Shown in pieces: positions 58,620 to 64,000 of a stretch of DNA of 64,000 nucleotides. Below the pieces are notes generated by a model that searched no databases, was not told the DNA's origin, and saw nothing but the letters and a program-made list of their open reading frames with translations. A program made the position numbers and the translations under genes. The stretch is from Ailurus styani (Eukaryota; Chordata; Mammalia; Carnivora; Ailuridae): NCBI GenBank assembly GCA_002007465.1, contig LNAC01001850.1:1-64000 (forward strand). The letters run 5' to 3'. The stretch's first letter is position 1, and each line of letters opens with the position of its first letter.

Positions 58620-61600
58620 TCATATCAGAGAGATCATATGATAATTGTCTTTCTCTGATTGACTTATTTCGCTCAGCATAATACCCTCCAGTTCCATCCA
58701 TGTCGTTGCGAATGGCAAGATTTCGTTTCTTTTGATAGCTGCATAATATTCCATTGTATATATATACCACATCTTCTTTATCCATTCATCTGTTGATGGA
58801 CATCTAGGTTCTTTCCATAGTTTGGCTATTGTGGACATTGCTGCTATAAACATTCGGGTGCACGTGCCCCTGAGGAACACTACCTTTGTGTCTTTAGGAT
58901 AAATACCCAGTAGTGCGATTGCTGGCTTATAGGGTACCTCAATTTTCAACATTTTGAGGAATCTCCACACCGTTTTCCAGAGTGGCTGCACCAGCTTGCA
59001 TTCCCACCAACAGTGTAGGAGGGTTCCCCTTTCTCCGCAACCTCGCCAACATCTGTCATTTCCTGACTTGTTGATTTTAGCCATTCTGACTGGTGTAAGG
59101 TGGTATCTCGCTGTGGTTTTAATTTGTATTTCTCTGATGCCGAGTGATGTTGAGCACTTTCTCATGTGTCTGTTGGCCATTTGGATGTCTTCTTTGGAGA
59201 AATGTCTGTCCATGTCTTCTGCCCATTTCTTGACTGGGTAGTTTGTTTTATGGGTGTTGAGTTTGAGAAGTTCTTTATAGATTTTCGATACTAGCCCTTT
59301 ATCTGATATGTCATTTACAAATATCTTCTCCCATTCTGTCAGTTGTATTTTGTTTTTGTTGACTGTTTCCTTTGCTGTGCAAAAGCTTTTCATCTTGATT
59401 AATTCCCAAAAGTTGATTTTTGGCCTTGCTTCCCTTGCCTTTGGTGATGGTCCTAGGAAGAATTTTCTGTGGTTCAGGTCGAAGAGGTTGCTCCCTGTGT
59501 TCTCCTCAAGGATTTTGATGGATTCCTTTCTCACACTGAGGTCTTTTATCCATTTTGAGTCTATTTTTGTGTGTGGTGTAAGGAAATGATTCAGTTTCAT
59601 TTATATGTATGTGGCTGTCCAGTATTCCCAAGACAATTTGTTGAAGAGACTGTCTTTTTCCCGTTGGATATTGTTTCCTGCTTTCTTGAAGATTAGTTGA
59701 CCATAGAGCTGAGGGGCCATTTCTGTGCTGTTTATTCTATTCCACTGATCTATGTGTCTATTTTTTGTGCCAGTACCATACTGTCTTGATGATGACAGCT
59801 TTGTAGTAGAGCTTGAAATCTGGAATTGTGATGTCACCAACTTTGCTTTTTTTTTCAACATTCCTTTGGCTATTCGGGTGTTTTCTGGTTCCATATAAAT
59901 TCTACGATTATTTGTTCCATTTGTTTGAAATGAATTGCTGGTATTTTGATGGGGATTGCATTAAATGTGTAGATTGCTCTAGGTAGCATAGACATTTTCA
60001 CAATATTTCTTCTACCCGTCCATGAGCATGGAATGTTTTTCCACTTCTTTGTGTCTTCCTCAATTTCTTTCATGAGTACTTTGTAGTTTTCTGATTACAG
60101 ATTCTTTGCCTCTTTGGTTAGGTTTATTCCTAGGTATCTTATGGTTTTGGGTGCAATTGTAAATGGGATTGACTCTTTAATTTCTCTTTCTTCTGTTTTG
60201 TTGTTGGCATATAGAAATGCACCTGATTTCTGTGCATTGATTTTATATCCTGACACTTGACTGAATTCCTGTATGAGTGCTAGCAGTTTTGGAGTGGAGT
60301 CCTTTGGGTTTTCCACATAAAGTATCATATCATCTGCAAAGAGTGAGAGTTTGACCTCTTCCTTGCCGATTTGGATGCCTTTTATTTCTTTTTGTTGTCT
60401 GATTGCTNCTGTCTGAATGCTGAGGCTAGGACTTCTAGTACTATGTTGAATAGCAGTGCTGGTAGTGGACAGCCCTGCCGTGTTCCTGACTTGAACGGAA
60501 AAGCTCTCAGTTTTTCTCCATTGAGAATGATATTCGCTGTGGATTTTTCATAGGTGGCTTTGAATATATTGAGGTATGTACTCTCTATGCCTACACTATG
60601 AAGAGTTTTGATTACAAAAGGTTGCTGTACTTTGCCAAATGCTTTTTCAGCATCTATTGAGAGGAACATATGGTTCTTGTTCTTTCTTTTATTAATGTCT
60701 TGTATCACATTGATTGATTTGCGAATGTTAAACCAACCTTGCATCCCAGGAATAAATCCCACTTGGTCGTGGTGAATAATCCTTTTTATGTCCTGTTGGA
60801 TCCTATTGGCTAATATTTTGTTGAGGATTTTTGTATCCGTGTTCATCAAAGATATTGGTCTGTAATTCTCCTTCTTGATGGGGTCTTTGCCTGGTTTGGG
60901 GATCAAGGTAATGCTGGCCTCATAAAAGGAGTTTGGAAGTTTTCCTTCCAATTCTATTTTTTGGAACAGTTTCAGGAGAATAGGTATTAATTCTTCTTTA
61001 AATGTTTGGTAGAATTCCCCTGGGAAGCCGTNCGATGTCTGGCCCTGGGCTTTTGTTTGTTGATAGATTTTTGATGACTGCTTCAATATCCTTACTGGTT
61101 ATGGGTCTATTCGGGTCTTCAAATTCTTCCTGGTTCAGTTTTGGTAGTTTATATTTCTCTAAAACTGCATCCATTTCTTCCAGATTGTCCAATTTTGCTG
61201 GCGTACAGTTGCTCATAATATGTTCTTAGAATTTTTTGTATTTCTTTGGTGTTGGTTGTGATCTCTCCACTTTCATTCATGATTTTGTTAATTTGTGCCC
61301 TTTCTCTTCTTTTGGATAAGTCTGGCCATGGGTTTATCAATCTTATTAATTCTTTCAAAGAACCAGCTCCTATGTTTGTCGATATGTTCCACTGTTCTTC
61401 TGGTTTCTATTTCATTGATTTCTGCTGTGATCTTTTTTATTTCTCTTCTCCTGTTGGGTGTAGTCTTTCTTTGCTGTTCTTTCTCTAGCTTTTGTAGGTG
61501 TAGAGTTAGGTTGTGTACTTGAGACCTTTCTTGCTTCTTGAGAAAGGCTTGTATTGCTATATACTTTCCTCTCAGGAATGCTTTTGCTGTGCCCCCAAGA

Positions 61601-62479
61601 TTTAGAACAGTTATGATTTCATTTTCATTTGTTTCGATGATTTTTTTAAATTCTTCTTTAATTTAGTGGTTGACCCATTCATTCTTGTGTAGGGTGTTCT
61701 TTATCCTCCATGTATTTGACGTCTTTCCAACTTTCCTCTTATGGTTGAGTTCTAGTTTCAGAACATTATGGTCTGACAATATGCAGGGAATTATCCCAAT
61801 CTTTTGGTACCTGTTGAGACCTGATTTGTGACCCAGAATATGGTCTATTCTGGAGAATGTTCCATGTGCACTGGAGAAGAATGTGTATTCTGTTGTTTTG
61901 GGATGGAATGTTCTGAATATATCTGTGATGTCCAACTGGTCCAGGGTGTCATTTAAAGCCTTTATTTCCTTGTTGATCTTTTGCTTTGATGATCTGTCCA
62001 TTTCAGTAAGGGGGGTGTTCAAGTCCCCTACTAATATTGTATTCTTGTCAATGTGTTTCTTTGATTTTGTTATTAATTGGTTTATATAATTGGCTGCTCC
62101 CATGTTAGGGGCATAGATATTTATGATTGTTAGATCTTCTTGTTGGACAGATCCTTTAATATGATATAGTGTCCTTCCTCATCTCTTATGATATTCTTTG
62201 GNCTTCTTCATCTCTTATGATATTCTTTGCCTTAAAGTCTAGTTTATCTGATATAAGGATTGCCACTCCAGCTTTCTTTTGCTGTCCATTGGCATGGTAA
62301 ATTGTTTTCCATCCCCTCACTTTAAATCTGGAGGTGTCTTTGCGTGTAAGAATTTCTTGTAGACAGCATATCGATGGGTCTTTTTTTTTTTTGATCCATT
62401 CTGATACCCTGTGTCTTTTAGTTGGGGCATTTAGTCCATTTTTCAGAGTAACTATTGAGAGATATACATTTAGAGCCAT
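58620..62479 (-). pseudogene. L1 ORF2, best-preserved copy, frameshifted
   Basis: Endonuclease plus reverse transcriptase of L1. Starts MALNVYLSIVTL at 62479. The open pieces are 62186-62479, 61663-62103 (with the endonuclease SDH motif, ILSDHNVLKLEL), 61149-61358, 60382-61086 (reverse transcriptase), 60095-60328 and 58620-59600 (326 codons). The FADD catalytic box is intact at 60329-60340. The C-terminal cysteine motif C-x3-C-x7-H-x4-C is intact in the last piece (CWRGC, then HCWWEC). Some breaks coincide with single-N assembly scars, so the true copy could be more intact than written. Confidence 0.88.
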
Positions 62480-62558
62480 TGTATTGCCTGTAAGGTGACT
62501 GTTACTGTATATTGTGTTTCTTCCTTTCTGGTCTATGTTTCTTTTAGGTTCTCTTTGC

Positions 62559-63476
62559 TTAGAGGACCCCTTTCAATATTTCCTGTAGGGCTGGCTTGGT
62601 GTTTGCAAATTCCTTGAGTTTTTGTTTGTCCTGGAAGATTTTTATCTCTCCTTCTATTTTCAGTGAGAGCCTAGCTGGATATAGTATTCTTGGCTGCAGA
62701 TTTTTCTCATTTAGTGCTCTGAATACATCATGCCAGCTCTTTCTGGCCTGCCAGGTCTCTGTGGATAGGTCTTCTGTCAGTATAATATTTCTACCAATGT
62801 ATGTTATAGACCTCTTTTCCCGAGCTGCTTTCAGGATTTTCTCTTTGTCACTAAGACTTGTAAGTTTTACTATTAGATGACGGGGTGTGCACCTATTTTT
62901 ATTGATTTTGAGGGGGTTTCTCTGTGCCTCCTGGGTTTTGATGCTTGTTCCCTTCGCCAGATTAGGGAAATTCTGTATTAAGATCTGCTCCCATATNCCA
63001 ATATACCTTCTGGCCCTCTCTCAATCTCGTCCTCTTCTGGGATCCCAATTATTCTAATATTGTTTCGTCTTATGGCATCACTTATCTCTCGAATTCTCTC
63101 CTCATGGTCCAGTAGTTGTTTGTCTCTTCATCCTCTTCTTTTTTCTCTGACATTTTGTCTTCTAAATCACTAATTCTGTCTTCTGCTTCATTTATCCTAG
63201 CAGTAAGAGCCTCCATTTTCAATTGCACCTCACTAATAGCCTTTTTGATTTCAGCTTGGTTAGATTTAATTCTTTTATTTCTCCAGAAAGGTTTTTTATT
63301 TCTTTAGCGAGGTCTTATCTATTATCTTCCATGTTTTTTTCAAGCCCAACCAGCACCTTAAGAATCGTCATTCTGAACTCTAGTTCTGTCATATTACTAA
63401 TGTCCGCATTGATTAGGTCCCTAGCCGTCATTNTCTCTTGTTCTTTTTTTTGTATTGATTTTTTCTGCCTTGTCAT
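62559..63476 (-). pseudogene. L1 ORF1, frameshifted at an N
   Basis: Starts MTRQKKSIQKKEQE at 63476, hits an N at 63433, continues MTARDLINADISN and MTELEFRM, then a stop near 63315. Later pieces reach the GGGGTCCTCTAA stop at 62559-62561. The order agrees with the ORF1 copies at 14393 and 55302. Confidence 0.83.
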
Positions 63477-63674
63477 TTTATGCAGATAAGAATAGATGTA
63501 TGAGAGAACCAAATACTAAAGGGTAGCAATGACCCCAGAGAAATATACACTCACCTACTCAGAAGAGACCTGGATCTGGGGAAAAAAGAAAAAGGGAAAA
63601 AAACAAAAAACAACCCCCCCCCAAAAAAAATCATACAAAAACAAAACAAAACAAAAATGAATAAAACAAAATCC

Positions 63675-63772
63675 TATATCTATTTTATCTATTTCTGTTT
63701 TATATCTATGTCTGTCTATAACTCTATCTCTTTATCTCTATCTCTATCTATCTATCTATCTATATCTATTAG
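63675..63772. repeat. (TCTATA/TCTA)n, reverse of the L1 5'UTR GATA block
   Basis: Reverse complement of the simple repeat seen at 14135-14219 and 54985-55075, just upstream of ORF1. Confidence 0.88.
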
Positions 63773-64000
63773 ACTGGTGAATTGAACAGACCCTAAAGTA
63801 TACAAAAAATAAGAGTAAAAACAATGAAGGGATAAAATATGATTATAACAATGAAAATTTAAAAAGATTTAAAAGTGTTAATAAGATATAAGATTTAAGA
63901 ACGTTAAAATAGGAAAAGGAAAAAATTTAAAAGAAAAAAGTAAGAAAAAATTCAAAGAAAAAAAATTCAATGAATTTAACTTTGAACAACTGAAAAATCA

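Larger units (their letters stand above)
58396..64000 (-). mobile_element. Young L1, antisense, near full-length, runs off the window
   Basis: Minus-strand element with 3'UTR (58396-58619), ORF2 (58620-62479), ORF1 (62559-63476) and part of the 5'UTR (63477-64000). It closely matches the plus-strand copies at 12841 and 53708. Five single Ns (60408, 61032, 62202, 62997, 63433) and some frameshifts break it. At least the 62202 site is an assembly duplication. Confidence 0.93.

Noticed and set aside
58620..59600. A 326-codon open frame, the longest in the window, as a host gene
   Set aside because: It is the C-terminal part of L1 ORF2 with its Cys/His motif, collinear with 18112-18972 on the plus strand.

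Overview
This is nuclear DNA from a carnivoran mammal. Tens of short tRNA-derived SINEs carry the CAN-SINE (SINEC) layout: a head reading roughly GGGCGCCTGGGTGGCTCAG, a CT-rich middle and an AAATAAAATCTT tail. There are also young carnivore-type LINE-1 elements. The head and tail sequence look arctoid (mustelid, pinniped or bear lineage, mustelid favoured). That ranking rests on recall of SINE subfamilies and was not computed. No bacterial-type operon, CRISPR array or free-standing tRNA/rRNA gene was seen.

The only convincing host gene is a butyrophilin-like (BTN/BTNL/SKINT/MOG-type) immunoglobulin-superfamily membrane protein on the minus strand between about 22.4 and 30.1 kb. Three phase-1 exons are open and have consensus splice sites: an IgV exon (29800-30147, 348 bp), an IgC-like exon (25322-25597, 276 bp) and a transmembrane exon (22430-22543, 114 bp). 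They join in frame. The signal-peptide exon, which should lie at higher coordinates, and any B30.2 or short cytoplasmic exon, at lower coordinates, were not found.

Most of the rest is transposon. Left part (1-12.2 kb): an ancient antisense L1 with nested SINEs, several L1 3' ends, and a remnant resembling ERV-L pol at about 9.8 kb. From 12.8 to 19.6 kb a 6.7-kb near full-length but mutated young L1 lies inside an older L1, flanked by a near-perfect target-site duplication. From 20 to 30 kb, the butyrophilin-like region, the repeats are older and sparser (MIR, MER5-like, MLT1-like LTR, one LTR-like block). From 30.5 to 44 kb is a chain of older L1s in both orientations, including one with about 0.95 kb missing from ORF2. 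From 44 to 53.7 kb are L1 3' ends, SINEs with clear target-site duplications and a class-I-like ERV gag remnant at 48.4-49.4 kb. From 53.7 kb to the end, a plus-strand young L1 is interrupted in ORF2 by a minus-strand young L1 that runs off the window, with a 268-base assembly gap at the junction.

No L1 or ERV reading frame here is intact. All eleven isolated N bases and the gap fall inside the young L1 copies; several of the single Ns sit between short duplicated sequences and look like assembly errors. I found no undescribed molecular system; the item most worth follow-up is the butyrophilin-like gene.
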